Assembly (NCBI GenBank): GCA_030562195.1
Contig: JAUJPP010000005.1
Coordinates: 17,223,106 to 17,287,105, forward strand
DNA: 64,000 nt
Direction of reading: 5' to 3'
DNA from: Nipponacmea schrenckii
Lineage: Eukaryota; Mollusca; Gastropoda; Lottiidae
Below, in pieces: positions 58,801 to 63,309 of this stretch; the first letter of the stretch is position 1, and each line of letters begins with the position of its first letter. The notes beneath the pieces are model-generated. The model was not told the DNA's origin. It saw only the letters and a program-made list of their open reading frames with translations, and did no database searches. The position numbers and the translations under genes were made by a program.

Positions 58801-60313
58801 TAGCCACCACAATAGCTCTCTGAAAGTCGTCCGAATTCTTGATGGTTACTAGGCATTGTTTTCTCCCACATTGCGTTTCTTGACCTCTTGAGGATCCTTC
58901 GCCATTGGGAGGTGAAACGTGACATACCTCCATACTCATGCGTTCATCGAGACGAAATTGTTCGTTGGATTGAAGAATGTTGGCTATTTTGTTCAACAGT
59001 TCAAGAGCGGAAAATTGCTTGAAAGGAATAAATCCCGGTGTTTTTAATCCTGGATGGTGAACTGCAAAACGTAAGTAATCCGTTGGACTGCATTGTACTT
59101 GGTCAGCAATTTCTGGTAAGTAAAAAACAGCTGCTTCGGTACGTCTTGGGGTGAAATTCTCGACCAGTCATGATGAAAATCTACTGTCATATAAACATTT
59201 TCTGTTCTAAATAATCTACTTCGAGACCTTCTTCCAAGCGTTAATGAGTAGAGTTAGTCCTTTTCACTCTTCGATTAGACTCTTCGGAAAGGATCGTACA
59301 GAATGAATTTTTGCTCGATGTTTTAGTCTATTTATCCTTGTTGTAACGGATCACGTTATTAACTTAAATGTATTTCGACCGAATGGCACGCGACCTATTA
59401 ATATATGTATATATGACACCATTTGAGTTATAAATATGGGACTGACACTCGACGAATAAGACGATACAGCGCGCGTGCTCTAGCAGACGACTGCCTCTCT
59501 TTTCTTTCCGTCTCTTTTCTTTCTAACTCTCTCTCTCCCTCTTTTTTTTCCTCCCTTCTTTCTCTACGTTTCACCTACGTTTCAAAACGTTCTACTTACG
59601 TCGGAATTTCCCGTCATTTCTATTTTTAATTCTTTGGAATCCCCCATTTCTATTTTTAGATCTGATGACGTCACGTGATACCTCGAACGTTACAACTACG
59701 TATTGGGGTTTTCCCCCGTCTATTTTTAGATTATGGCGTACAGTCACGTGATACCTCTCAGCCAATCAACGTCTTTTGTACCTAGACTCCCCCTCATACT
59801 ACTAATACCTATTTTACCACAAACGGTTTAAAAGCTCATATAGCCTATATTACAATTTTCCTCTTTACCACACAAAACTATAGACTTATGTAGAGATAAA
59901 CGTTGGTTTAAACCCAACTTTTGACCAGCTTTGACCGCGTGGTTGGTAACCAAAATGGTTAAAACCGAACGACCCTGAAATACACAGATGTATTCTCCTT
60001 GACATGCCCAAATCTACAAAAAATACAATTCTCACAGAATCTAACCAAATCTGCCTCGAATATTTGGCGTGTGATTGCCAGAACCCAGTCAAGTATACAA
60101 TTTATCTATTAGTTTGTCGAGAATTCTTATTATTTCAGAGACAAGAAACGTAGAGCATCTGCAGATTTTAGTACTAATTCCCTATACAGTGGTTCTGCAT
60201 CTCGTGGCCAGGCGTTCGAGAATATACTATACCAGGAATATCAGCCAACAGATACCAATATACAATTTACTACCAATGCTCCAGATCCGCTCGATAAATA
60301 TGTAGAAGATTAA
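28889..60313 (+). CDS. Delta/Jagged-type Notch ligand (DSL protein), 16 exons, about 1311 aa
   Basis: Exons: 28889-28948, 33467-33624, 33992-34121, 34663-34796, 35240-35376, 35680-35802, 36513-36740, 40323-40550, 41070-41309, 42486-42713, 43021-44193, 44890-45375, 46035-46191, 47108-47294, 47567-47658, 60139-60313. Phases agree throughout (3936 nt). Order: signal peptide ([16 protein letters not shown]), MNNL domain (about 21-160), DSL domain (about 169-212), about 23 EGF-like repeats (about 207-1090), and a juxtamembrane domain of about 115 residues over exons 13-14. One TM helix ([21 protein letters not shown], split here as text [10 protein letters not shown] and [11 protein letters not shown]) is followed by a KRFR stop-transfer and a tail of about 58 residues. 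Such ligands sit in the plasma membrane and activate Notch on neighbouring cells. EGF-bearing exons are mostly phase 1-1, so repeats can be duplicated without frame damage. Poly(A) signal at 60540-60545. The last intron holds a 12-kb viral element. Delta versus Jagged assignment is not decided. Confidence 0.92.
29120..30460 (+). repeat. AT-rich tandem repeat, unit about 40-45 bp (ACATCATTATGTTGACATC)
   Basis: The unit carries ATTATGTTACTATTATATTAG as two halves, ATTATGTTAC and TATTATATTAG, with frequent half-unit deletions. A full-length SINE splits the array at 29756-30125. ORFs across it are artefacts. Confidence 0.8.
29756..30125 (+). mobile_element. Full-length tRNA-derived SINE (370 bp) with 14-bp target duplication
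   Basis: The head GGGAGCCGCGGTGGCTCAG contains an A-box-like TGGCTCAGTGG, and GGTCCAGGTTTCTATCCC is a degenerate B box. The body continues to a TTCATTTCATTTCATTT tail. Flanking TTACTATTAGATTA occurs at 29742-29755 and 30126-30139, a 14-bp duplication, although this motif is also part of the surrounding repeat. It is the reference copy for five other fragments in the window. Confidence 0.85.
30540..32120 (+). repeat. About 39-bp minisatellite, about 40 copies
   Basis: The unit is TATTATTATGTTAGCTGTA then TTCTTCTAGCATTGAGTTAG. The central part (31080-32080) is highly homogeneous and the left part is more worn. It lies in intron 1 of the Notch-ligand gene. Confidence 0.9.
33467..33624 (+). CDS. 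Notch-ligand exon 2: start of MNNL (C2-like) domain
   Basis: The acceptor ...CCAATACAG and donor GTAAGT are clear. The exon encodes [15 protein letters not shown] and a cysteine cluster [13 protein letters not shown], typical of the Notch-ligand N-terminal domain. The exon ends in phase 2 and continues into exon 3 (33992-34121). Confidence 0.85.
34215..34566 (-). mobile_element. SINE copy, reverse orientation, nearly full length
   Basis: The reverse complement matches the 29756 copy through head (GACGCTCGCTAACCTGAAAG), body (GTCGGAGGGACTGACAGGG) and distal part (AATTTCCCTAATTGGACACT). It lies in intron 3 of the Notch-ligand gene. Confidence 0.75.
35240..35376 (+). CDS. Notch-ligand exon 5: DSL domain
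   Basis: It encodes [14 protein letters not shown], then a WGYYTC and a [12 protein letters not shown] segment, completed by GYTGKNC from the next exon. The cysteine spacing and the YYG and G-Y-x-C positions fit the DSL domain that contacts Notch EGF repeats. This is the strongest single piece of evidence for the gene assignment. Confidence 0.9.
36185..36284 (-). mobile_element. SINE fragment, reverse orientation
   Basis: AATGAAATGAATGGAGTTTT, then GGATCTTGAACGTGCACAGCC and CGGTTTATTGTCCCATC, is the reverse complement of parts of the 29756 SINE, with an internal deletion. Confidence 0.65.
36762..39745. mobile_element. Non-autonomous DNA transposon with 88-bp terminal inverted repeats
   Basis: CAGTCTAATTAAAATATAGA at 36762 continues as an inverted repeat of 88 nt with the segment 39658-39745 (about 4 mismatches). 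A 3-bp GGT flanks both ends (36759-36761 and 39746-39748). No transposase ORF lies inside. The interior carries a 161-bp-family repeat block, a retroposon 3' end and a SINE-like tail. It starts 21 bp after the exon 7 donor of the Notch-ligand gene. Confidence 0.85.
38300..39490 (-). repeat. Reverse-oriented units of the 161-bp repeat family, with other repeat fragments
   Basis: Repeating landmarks CATTCAAATCCGATGAAAAC, TGTAGTCTCTAT and ACGCGTTTTGAC are reverse complements of the core unit near 19000-20600. It is interrupted by a C-run plus retroposon tail (38640-38710) and by an inverted copy of the 12815 repeat (38843-38945). Confidence 0.7.
40611..40700 (-). mobile_element. SINE 3' fragment, reverse orientation
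   Basis: AATGAATGGAGTTTTACGTT, then GGGCAACGCCATGCAGTGTG and AAAATTTTGCC, matches the reverse complement of the SINE 3' end. Confidence 0.6.
41432..41600. repeat. Hairpin-forming repeat (GGTGATAAGTCC ... GGCTTATCAC)
   Basis: The 41432-41505 segment folds back on itself with imperfect arms of about 20 nt. Further CTTTTCACCTAGGTGAAA palindromes follow to about 41600. It is MITE-like and lies in intron 9 of the Notch-ligand gene. Confidence 0.5.
41865..42325 (+). repeat. 82-85-bp tandem repeat, about 5.5 copies
   Basis: The unit GGTTTTACAATCGAAACAAA, then a GCAGGTTTTACAAGTCTGAA segment and GGCGGTTTTACATTTGTATC, makes long open frames as a side effect. It lies in intron 9 of the Notch-ligand gene and has no splice links to exons. 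Confidence 0.75.
43021..44193 (+). CDS. Notch-ligand exon 11: 11 EGF repeats, six of them nearly identical
   Basis: The exon is 1173 nt, phase 1-1. After three ordinary EGF repeats it has six consecutive 35-residue EGF units (first at about 43356, then every 105 nt), each starting [19 protein letters not shown], followed by two distinct units. The six differ at only a few positions (NGYN, YGYK, NDYN, NGNS, YGNK in one loop; DHG/DPG in another), which implies recent tandem duplication or gene conversion. The loop between cysteines 2 and 3 is very short compared with the other EGF units. Confidence 0.9.
46380..46515 (+). repeat. Truncated copy of the 161-bp-core element
   Basis: TATACACCCACAATATAATG and GTCGTATATTG resemble the left end of the 18843 element. 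They are followed by one partial core unit (GCGATAGAGACTACAATTTT, GAATGAAATTTGGTGTGAT). Confidence 0.55.
47567..47658 (+). CDS. Notch-ligand exon 15: transmembrane segment
   Basis: The exon encodes a single hydrophobic helix ([17 protein letters not shown]) followed by AKRFR. It ends in phase 2 and joins the terminal exon 12.5 kb away across the inserted viral element. Confidence 0.9.
47767..47771. repeat. Left target-site duplication (AATAC)
   Basis: AATAC directly precedes the left terminal repeat and AATAC (59804-59808) directly follows the right one. Polintons/Mavericks make 5-6-bp duplications. Confidence 0.75.
47772..47835 (+). repeat. Left terminal inverted repeat, 64 bp
   Basis: It is identical to the reverse complement of 59740-59803. 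The first bases are AG, as usual for this superfamily. After position 47835 the two ends diverge but keep scattered similarity. Confidence 0.92.
48079..48085 (+). promoter_or_regulatory. TATA-like box (ATATAAG) of the rightward small gene
   Basis: It lies about 31-37 nt before ATG 48116, close enough that the leader would be very short. Confidence 0.4.
48116..48304 (+). CDS. Small Cys-rich viral protein (62 aa), unknown function
   Basis: This is the only rightward gene in the element. The ATG sits in CACCATGG, a strong initiation context, a short distance after a TATA-like box. The product begins MDRCKVC and has a CxxC pair plus further cysteines and histidines (FYVCPK, FCEGHDQ), so metal binding is possible. 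Immediately downstream lie three short palindromes (48306-48321, 48323-48342, 48365-48378) and AATAAA at 48356-48361, consistent with a complete transcription unit converging on the leftward genes. No homologue recognised. Confidence 0.5.
   Translation: MDRCKVCNLPFHFYLNRDLKEEYFPCFYYKAMMKNTYWKAVKHFYVCPKIPKGTEFCEGHDQ
48306..48378 (+). terminator. Three short hairpins plus AATAAA after the small rightward gene
   Basis: GGCT...AGCC, GGTCTC...GAGACC and the perfect palindrome GCCCTCTAGAGGGC surround AATAAA at 48356. The leftward genes end at a reverse AATAAA at 48703-48708, so the two transcription directions meet here. Confidence 0.4.
48802..49258 (-). pseudogene. Adenain-like cysteine protease, broken
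   Basis: In Polintons this protease matures the capsid. One frame (from about 49258 down to 49005) contains the active-site histidine in PGKHWTVFV, followed by SFFDD. A second frame, starting upstream of 49005, contains the active-site cysteine in SFVCGHY. Joining the two needs a one-base shift between about 49030 and 48995, and a TGA stop lies directly after CGHY at about 48981-48983. No ATG is certain for the start: the frame begins right at the hexon stop. Both catalytic residues are visible, so the family call is firm, but the gene is dead as written. Confidence 0.75.
49259..50677 (-). pseudogene. Hexon-like major capsid protein (double jelly-roll), broken by frameshifts
   Basis: Fragments in changing frames cover 50677-50264, 50267-50076, 49985-49788, 49729-49334 and then to a stop at 49259-49261. 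The N-terminal part shows [24 protein letters not shown] and MGPVNNLF. The C-terminal part shows [21 protein letters not shown], then [17 protein letters not shown]. These match the conserved ends of Polinton major capsid proteins (including the F54H12.2-like proteins annotated in animal genomes). At least four frame changes are needed. The start is unclear: 50677 is a GTG, and the first ATG in the neighbourhood is at 50577 in another frame. Confidence 0.8.
50694..50702 (-). promoter_or_regulatory. TATA box (TATAAAAGG) before hexon
   Basis: Reverse-strand TATAAAAGG overlaps the end of the pX-like gene and lies 17 nt before the hexon frame, 117 nt before ATG 50577. Confidence 0.5.
50698..50982 (-). 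CDS. Small basic virion protein, pX/minor-capsid-like (94 aa)
   Basis: An intact ORF with ATG at 50980-50982. It starts [19 protein letters not shown], and GG-x-LRRR-x-G resembles processing and DNA-condensing sites of adenoviral-type core or minor capsid proteins. It continues with an amphipathic, Lys-rich helical segment ([19 protein letters not shown]). The ATG overlaps the penton stop codon (ATGA), a compact viral junction. A TATATAAGG box lies about 70 nt upstream. It is short and low in complexity, so the family call rests partly on position between penton and hexon. Confidence 0.6.
   Translation of the reverse strand: MIRPIVVYKGGVLRRRGAGRFSGLLSAVKSNVTSLGKTLLSAGKDALKKKAAELLPRVGEGLMDVISGRQNWKEMASNTFKPAMKNTLSDVSNL
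50979..51936 (-). pseudogene. Penton-like minor capsid protein, broken by frameshifts
   Basis: The start ATG at 51934-51936 gives [19 protein letters not shown], then HREWEVGLA, the typical opening of Polinton penton proteins. The frame changes near 51680 into the 51710-51219 segment ([25 protein letters not shown] as two parts, [11 protein letters not shown] and [14 protein letters not shown]). It changes again near 51225 ([15 protein letters not shown]) and near 51178 ([11 protein letters not shown] ... [12 protein letters not shown]). The total length (about 319 codons) is close to full size, so the damage is indels rather than large deletion. The stop overlaps the pX-like ATG. Confidence 0.8.
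51054..51062 (-). promoter_or_regulatory. TATA box (TATATAAGG) before the pX-like gene
   Basis: Reverse-strand TATATAAGG sits within the penton 3' end, 72 nt before ATG 50982. Confidence 0.45.
51937..52183. other. Gap between penton and integrase, no supported gene
   Basis: Overlapping open frames occur on both strands, but neither has a convincing start, motif or composition. It may be the penton leader; a reverse TATAAATAG lies at 52206-52214. Confidence 0.4.
52184..52928 (-). pseudogene. Retroviral-type (rve) integrase with C-terminal chromodomain, internally deleted
   Basis: The start ATG at 52926-52928 overlaps the stop of the preceding ORF. The N-terminal part reads [16 protein letters not shown], then a TGA (about 52878-52880), then [10 protein letters not shown]. 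The core shows QADLSDV with the first catalytic Asp and [17 protein letters not shown]. The frame is then lost after [10 protein letters not shown] (about 52540). The next recognisable part is the SH3-like segment ([15 protein letters not shown], then [12 protein letters not shown], interrupted by TGA and TAA near 52480-52420). A chromodomain ends the gene ([28 protein letters not shown] in two parts, [13 protein letters not shown] and [15 protein letters not shown]). About 130 residues carrying the second Asp and the Glu of DDE are absent. Confidence 0.85.
52925..53200 (-). CDS. 91-aa basic protein with histone H3-tail-like N-terminus
   Basis: An intact ORF with ATG at 53198-53200, behind a reverse TATAAAAAGG box at 53228-53237. 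The product starts [16 protein letters not shown]. After Met removal, ARTKHTKR aligns with the H3 tail start ARTKQTARKS, including the A1-R2-T3-K4 residues read by H3K4 binders. The rest is Pro/Ser/Thr-rich without a histone fold ([17 protein letters not shown]). It lies between packaging ATPase and integrase, and its stop overlaps the integrase ATG (ATGA). Function unknown; histone mimicry or nuclear targeting is inference. Confidence 0.6.
   Translation of the reverse strand: MARTKHTKRTPPGLPRAVFSLAPDLRDPTARVPTRPTLPEFECSSTSPKSPMSPLPTTPPHVRQLYPVLDQTTMAPDGTTINKRECGEETQ
53228..53237 (-). promoter_or_regulatory. TATA box (TATAAAAAGG) before the H3-tail-like ORF
   Basis: It overlaps the ATPase stop codon (53233-53235) and lies 28-37 nt before ATG 53200. 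Confidence 0.55.
53233..53883 (-). pseudogene. FtsK/HerA-like DNA-packaging ATPase, broken by two frameshifts
   Basis: The start [14 protein letters not shown] at 53883 leads to the Walker A motif [11 protein letters not shown]. The frame changes near 53690 into the segment with [15 protein letters not shown] and Walker [10 protein letters not shown] downstream Gln-containing segment ([10 protein letters not shown], then [13 protein letters not shown]) fits sensor positions. A second frame change near 53420 leads to the C-terminus ([11 protein letters not shown] ... [10 protein letters not shown]), stop at 53233-53235. Length and motifs match Polinton A32-like ATPases that fill the capsid with DNA. 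Only two indels separate it from an open frame. Confidence 0.85.
53835..54509 (-). CDS. BIR-domain (inhibitor-of-apoptosis-like) viral protein, 225 aa
   Basis: The ORF is open from at least 54611; the first in-frame ATG is at 54507-54509 ([10 protein letters not shown]). The BIR domain covers about residues 52-116: [50 protein letters not shown]. The C87-x2-C90 pair and C112 of the zinc site are present. The usual histidine of the EH-x-x-W position is Tyr105 (codon TAT; one transition away from CAT). The C-terminal 110 residues are Cys/His-containing ([19 protein letters not shown]) and not recognised; no RING or CARD is seen. BIR proteins of viruses usually restrain host caspases. The 3' end overlaps the ATPase start by 48 nt. 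It is the best preserved long gene of the element. Confidence 0.8.
   Translation of the reverse strand: MYPGCRLQRVIEEPQTVYVEPGPYFEPTDNPKHLLEQEQRLEHNMDKFMWFEERLDSFSNWPHISPDERSLAEAGFIPTGELDSVKCVACDIREWKCTDEPFEEYKKWSPDCPYLKMVKRKTYSVGYKYEFKGRLHGETSIIVTNPKIFPDFHRCEEAARKHSYDVPCCMGVFLWIYKLDSKGQVTESFDVDSMNARNTFIHQVKMFNKCFLIFKFGRVCLSQS
54751..55281 (-). CDS. Unknown viral protein, 176 aa
   Basis: ATG at 55279-55281 opens [16 protein letters not shown]. The N-terminal half is Ser/Thr-rich followed by a Lys-rich segment ([17 protein letters not shown]), which could be a nuclear localisation signal. The C-terminal half is compact and hydrophobic/Trp-rich ([31 protein letters not shown]), suggesting a folded domain. 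It overlaps the end of the zinc-knuckle ORF by 31 nt in another frame. No homologue recognised. Confidence 0.5.
   Translation of the reverse strand: MPISNMPPTLTTFLEDCLTTTSTSPENTTETVDTGIGAEKSSKCAEEARKKKQKKNAKSLKLAINQTSTSKPEEEVPSLSLGKEECESLAMALIKSMGPRGKTDIVPVPEWTGDEWMPVVLNLCAIEDYHPGDSMQMLLGSVYWIPKALRHSPWMKYHLMRREYPNLKLKTLLPLV
55251..55547 (-). CDS. CCHC zinc-knuckle protein, about 98 aa
   Basis: From ATG 55545-55547 (MDKTCFNC) the ORF carries two perfect C-x2-C-x4-H-x4-C zinc knuckles: [14 protein letters not shown] near the N-terminus and [14 protein letters not shown] near the C-terminus. They are separated by a charged Lys/Glu-rich linker with another CYIC pair. Such knuckles bind single-stranded nucleic acid in retroviral Gag and host CNBP-like proteins. 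A second open frame (55516-55193) overlaps it and is also charged, so a frameshift extending the protein is possible. A reverse TTAAATAAAAAG box lies about 40 nt before the ATG. Confidence 0.65.
   Translation of the reverse strand: MDKTCFNCSKDVHWYRNCPERQHHGKQERQQGKHATGYRGYGACYICKELREKKEEEKAVEPKTYGIKRPIEYNHKCLNCGFIGHGVFECRYRICRRL
55649..55927 (-). CDS. Small viral ORF, 92 aa, unknown
   Basis: The frame is open from about 55990, with the first ATG at 55925-55927 ([15 protein letters not shown]). The product is basic at its N-terminus and acidic/Trp-containing later ([15 protein letters not shown]). A reverse TTATATAG lies just upstream. It sits between polymerase and zinc-knuckle gene. No motif recognised; it may be a fragment. 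Confidence 0.35.
   Translation of the reverse strand: MYRLPLRTPLAKIPFLFRPPMTGTTSHPVGDYTWHEVQPHKEDIQKSLGSLIEDPESHVTRWENEELWYNDSARLLKSYWTVQRGIGLVLIT
56009..59171 (-). pseudogene. Protein-primed family B DNA polymerase, broken and internally deleted
   Basis: ATG at 59169-59171 starts the gene. A frameshift at a T-run near 59125 leads to one long frame down to 57584, with a TAG at 58589-58591. It holds the N-terminal domain ([14 protein letters not shown]), Cys-rich region ([23 protein letters not shown]), and Exo III-like YCRSDVDIL. Further frames carry motif A ([16 protein letters not shown], about 57280), a [16 protein letters not shown] segment (56850) and motif B-like [11 protein letters not shown] (56670). 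The end carries [12 protein letters not shown] (56310). Frame changes lie near 57600, 57530, 56935, 56800 (a G-run) and 56430. Exo I/II sequence is missing at about 58200 and motif C (YxDTDS) is missing at about 56410. The encoded enzyme would have replicated the element from protein-capped ends. Confidence 0.88.
59172..59739. other. Right-end noncoding region of the viral element
   Basis: It contains AT-rich TATA-like stretches (59395-59420), a pyrimidine-rich run (59480-59570) and imperfect inverted similarity to the left end (TCACGTGATACCTC twice, at 59691 and 59743). No ORF with viral character was seen. Confidence 0.5.
59740..59803 (-). repeat. Right terminal inverted repeat, 64 bp
   Basis: Exact reverse complement of 47772-47835. 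AATAC (59804-59808) follows directly, matching AATAC before the left repeat. Confidence 0.92.
60139..60313 (+). CDS. Notch-ligand exon 16: cytoplasmic tail and stop
   Basis: The acceptor TTATTTCAG joins exon 15 in phase. It encodes a Lys/Arg start ([11 protein letters not shown]), then Ser/Tyr/Asn-rich sequence ending [10 protein letters not shown]. The lysines next to the membrane are candidate ubiquitination sites, which Notch ligands need for endocytosis. No C-terminal PDZ-binding motif is evident. Confidence 0.85.
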
Positions 60314-61542
60314 AGGGACATTTTCGTCATTTCCGAATTATGGTCTTGAATATATGTAAATAGTGTTCAAAAGTACTATACGTGTATAATTCTTACAAAA
60401 TACCGCAAACTTTATATATATATATATATATATATGGTAGAGTCTCAAGAAAAGGCGAACGTCATATAAACTTTCAAACAAGAACTTGTCTAATACGCCA
60501 CGGTACTGATGGAATGTCAACGCTTCAAAACACAATTACAATAAATATACTTCACATTGAAGCAGTGTAAGTGTTATGAATCACAATACAATATACTGTT
60601 GTTTTTTTTTTGGGGGGGGGGGGTTATTATTTCATCATTCTGTTAAAACAGAAGATCTGTAAATATCTTTGTATGTGTTTTGGATAAAATCTACCTCTTC
60701 TAACTATAGTGTTTTCCTTTTATCTCACTCGCTCGGTAATCCTACTGATATCCACATACTGAGCCAATCTCCAACGCAGGAGAGTTACTAAGGATAACCA
60801 CGTACGTAAGGAGATAACCACGAATTGGCGTATGAGCAAAAAATACGAGCTATTTGAAATTGCGCGCGCATTCAAAATTCCGACGTAGGTCATAAAATGA
60901 AGAACAAGGTGATGGTTCGTTTGTTTCTATCACGTGACCGATTAACGTCGAAATTTTTTAATGCGCTCGCAATTTGAGATGGCGACTGAGTGATTGAAAT
61001 TCTTGCAAAAGCTTTGACGCAACCATAGGCGTGACATGAATGGTGTAGGGGGATAATGATGGTATGATTGAACTACAAAACATCCATCTTTCCAAATAAA
61101 TCAAGGTTAGTGGATTTGAGGTTTGTAAATACGTTTTAAGCACCCACATCCGCGTAGGTGCGAAAAATCCCAAGTTTTTGGTGCCTGGTTTTTCTGACTC
61201 CTCCCCAGCCATATCTGTCCAAATAGCTATCATAGGCTGGGAATAGAGTCAGCAAGCTTCGGACTAATGAACAACAGACGCAATATCGCAGTGTCCATTT
61301 GGTGATGACGACGATGAAAATATATCTCTTTCACAAAATTAAGACGATATAAGGCGGGTCCATTCATATTTCCCGCCAAAACCATGGGCGCGGCCATTAG
61401 AGTATCACGTGACATGTCCGCCATTACGAGCGTGAAATTTGCCTAGCCTCGTTCCCGTTTCACGTATAAGTTAATGGCGTCAAGGCGAAATATTTTTTGT
61501 TTACATAAATTTTTCGTTGTTCAACGATCAAAGTGAAAAAGA
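60314..61542. other. 3' UTR of the Notch ligand and intergenic sequence
   Basis: Poly(A) signal at 60540-60545, TA microsatellite at 60413-60434, a G-run near 60615. A hairpin at 61190-61256 belongs to the 9684-9775 repeat family. No gene seen. Confidence 0.5.
61417..61440 (+). repeat. 24-bp inverted repeat, left copy (partner 62977-63000)
   Basis: TCCGCCATTACGAG then CGTGAAATTT matches the reverse complement of 62977-63000 at 23 of 24 bases. The pair brackets the THAP ORF. It could be a transposon end or a shared promoter element. Confidence 0.5.
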
Positions 61543-61971
61543 ATGGATCAAAGAAAATACACGAAAAGTGGAGGAACATCTTGTACGATCAACTGCTGTA
61601 CCAATAATAGGCGAAAAATCAACCAGTGGAAGGAAATGGTTTTTGAAGTTCATCACCTTACCCACGAAGAATGTCCATGTTTGTTACCTTTCCGATTTTT
61701 ATCGATGCCGTCTAATGATGAACCAGCTCAACTCGAATGGATGAAGGCTATCAATCGCAAATTTCTACCAAAGAAAATTTATGTTTGTTCTGAACATTGT
61801 ATTGGAGGAGTTCCGACGCCAGAAAATCCCATTCCTAAGTTAAAGCTTGGTTACGAGGCGATTGTTACACCTGGCAGGCGCAAGTTATCGAGGCGTGATG
61901 ATACAACAGGTGCGGCTGTGAAAAAACGGAAGTTATCGATAGATAGGAACGAAGAGCAGCTACCTGTTTGA
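61543..61971 (+). CDS. THAP zinc-finger protein, single exon (142 aa)
   Basis: The ORF begins MDQRKYTKSGGTSCTINC. It has the C2CH layout of THAP domains: an N-terminal CTINC pair, a Trp (NQWKEMVFEVHHL), a central WMKAINRKF helix and KIYVCSEHC with the C-x2-H pair. Proline-containing loops PTPENPIP and a C-terminal LKLGYEAIVTP follow. A Lys/Arg-rich tail (GRRKLSRRDD, KKRKLSID) looks like a nuclear signal. THAP domains bind DNA and occur in transcription factors and P-like transposases. No transposase domain follows; the protein ends 40 residues after the finger. An upstream frame starting at 61517 overlaps it but lacks the motif. Confidence 0.65.
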   Translation: MDQRKYTKSGGTSCTINCCTNNRRKINQWKEMVFEVHHLTHEECPCLLPFRFLSMPSNDEPAQLEWMKAINRKFLPKKIYVCSEHCIGGVPTPENPIPKLKLGYEAIVTPGRRKLSRRDDTTGAAVKKRKLSIDRNEEQLPV

Positions 61972-63309
61972 TTAATGACAATGATTCTTTATTATACACA
62001 GGTGTGAAGAAAGAGGACCAGGTGTTGTTTTTTTTTAATTAGTTGAGTGTAGGACTGCTTTCAATATTTTCACCTTTTAGGCCTAATTAGATATTGCAGG
62101 TCAAATATTACTTGTTCTTATGATGCTAAGGTTAAATTTAATATTTATGTAGACGCTTTGGAATTTCTATAAGTCTTGCCAGTAAAATATTTAGTTCTTA
62201 GATTCCTGTTCTTGCTGACAAATTGAAATCCTTAATTATTTGGCTATTTTGAGGGATGATTTAATTCGAGAAATTGACAATGATGCTTATTATGTAAAAT
62301 ATGGATAGATCAGATATTGACTTTGTTATATATATTTTCCCACCCGCATCATTAAATAAATGCTTATTGCCTTCTGTATTTCATTGCATTTGCACTAACT
62401 AGCTATCCTCATTTCTTCAGACCTCGAAAATTATTTGTCAATTAACTATTCTTCTCATACAAAAAGAAATTATAGTGCAAAGCTAAGACTGGGATCTAGC
62501 TATTGGTGAAGACCACAATCCCTTACAGATTTAGATTTACAGACAAATTTTTATAAGCCTTGTCAGAATGTAAGTACAAGAATATCAATAAGTGGCTTTG
62601 GGTGAGACATATGAGTGATAGGTGAAGGGAATGAAGGATTAAAATGCTTACTATTTAATTTGATAATTTATTATTTTCAACAAATCATCAAGAAAACAAA
62701 TCACGAAAATTAAGTGAACTGCTTTCATAAAAATTCTTTCAATTATTCAAGTAGGGCAATCATATTTTTATAAATAAAACTGGGTCACAAATGTCAAACA
62801 CAAAAACTATCCAAAAATGCGATATGACGGGTAATATCAGCACGAATTTCAATAAAACACTGCCCACGTAGACAGTCAGTAAAATAGAGTTAATTAAATA
62901 TAAATTGGATCAAATATCTTCTAAAGGCTAGTGAAATGGCACAAAAATTGCGATCAGATTAGGCCTACTCGACGTGAAATTTCACTCTCGTAATGGCGGA
63001 TTTCACAACAGCGCCTCTAGTGGCAGATATTTAAACTAGGGGCGACAACTGAAAAAAAACGTCTATAGAAAAGGAATTAGCACTGATAAATAATATTAAG
63101 AAATGTGATGATTACGGCGAATTTAACCTTTTTCTACTACACAGAAATTTATTAAAAGTATAGATGGAGAAAGAATCTGATTGTGCATGTTCCTAAAGCA
63201 ATGTATGGATATATATTAATGACGAGAACCTGGGATTGTGAAAGCAACGGTTGGTTCATGTGTATATACAAGCTGAATACATTCACAAACAAACGCTAAT
63301 ACCAGAAAG
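61972..63309. other. Noncoding, no gene seen
   Basis: AT-rich sequence with a possible THAP-gene 3' UTR and the right copy of the 24-bp inverted repeat (62977-63000), next to CTCGTAATGGCGGA. Confidence 0.5.

Larger units (their letters stand above)
47772..59803 (-). mobile_element. Polinton/Maverick (adintovirus-like) element, 12,032 bp, defective
   Basis: The element is bounded by 64-bp perfect terminal inverted repeats beginning AGTAGTATGAGGGGGAGTC and a 5-bp target duplication. Further imperfect inverted similarity (for example GGGAAATTCCGAC) extends inward to roughly 250 bp. It contains the diagnostic gene set: protein-primed family B polymerase, rve integrase with chromodomain, FtsK/HerA-like packaging ATPase, adenain-like protease, hexon-like and penton-like jelly-roll capsid proteins. 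Accessory genes include BIR, CCHC and an H3-tail-like ORF. All genes except one small ORF read leftward, antisense to the host Notch-ligand gene whose last intron it occupies. Relatives are usually 15-20 kb; this copy has lost the polymerase exonuclease and motif C and most of the integrase core. Confidence 0.93.

Noticed and set aside
47659..60138. Frameshifts explained as sequencing error
   Set aside because: Host exons across 60 kb are free of frame errors while the viral core genes carry many indels plus in-frame stops and large deletions, so true decay is more likely.
60958..61424. Two reverse-strand open frames upstream of the THAP ORF
   Set aside because: No motif, and one overlaps the hairpin repeat at 61190-61256.
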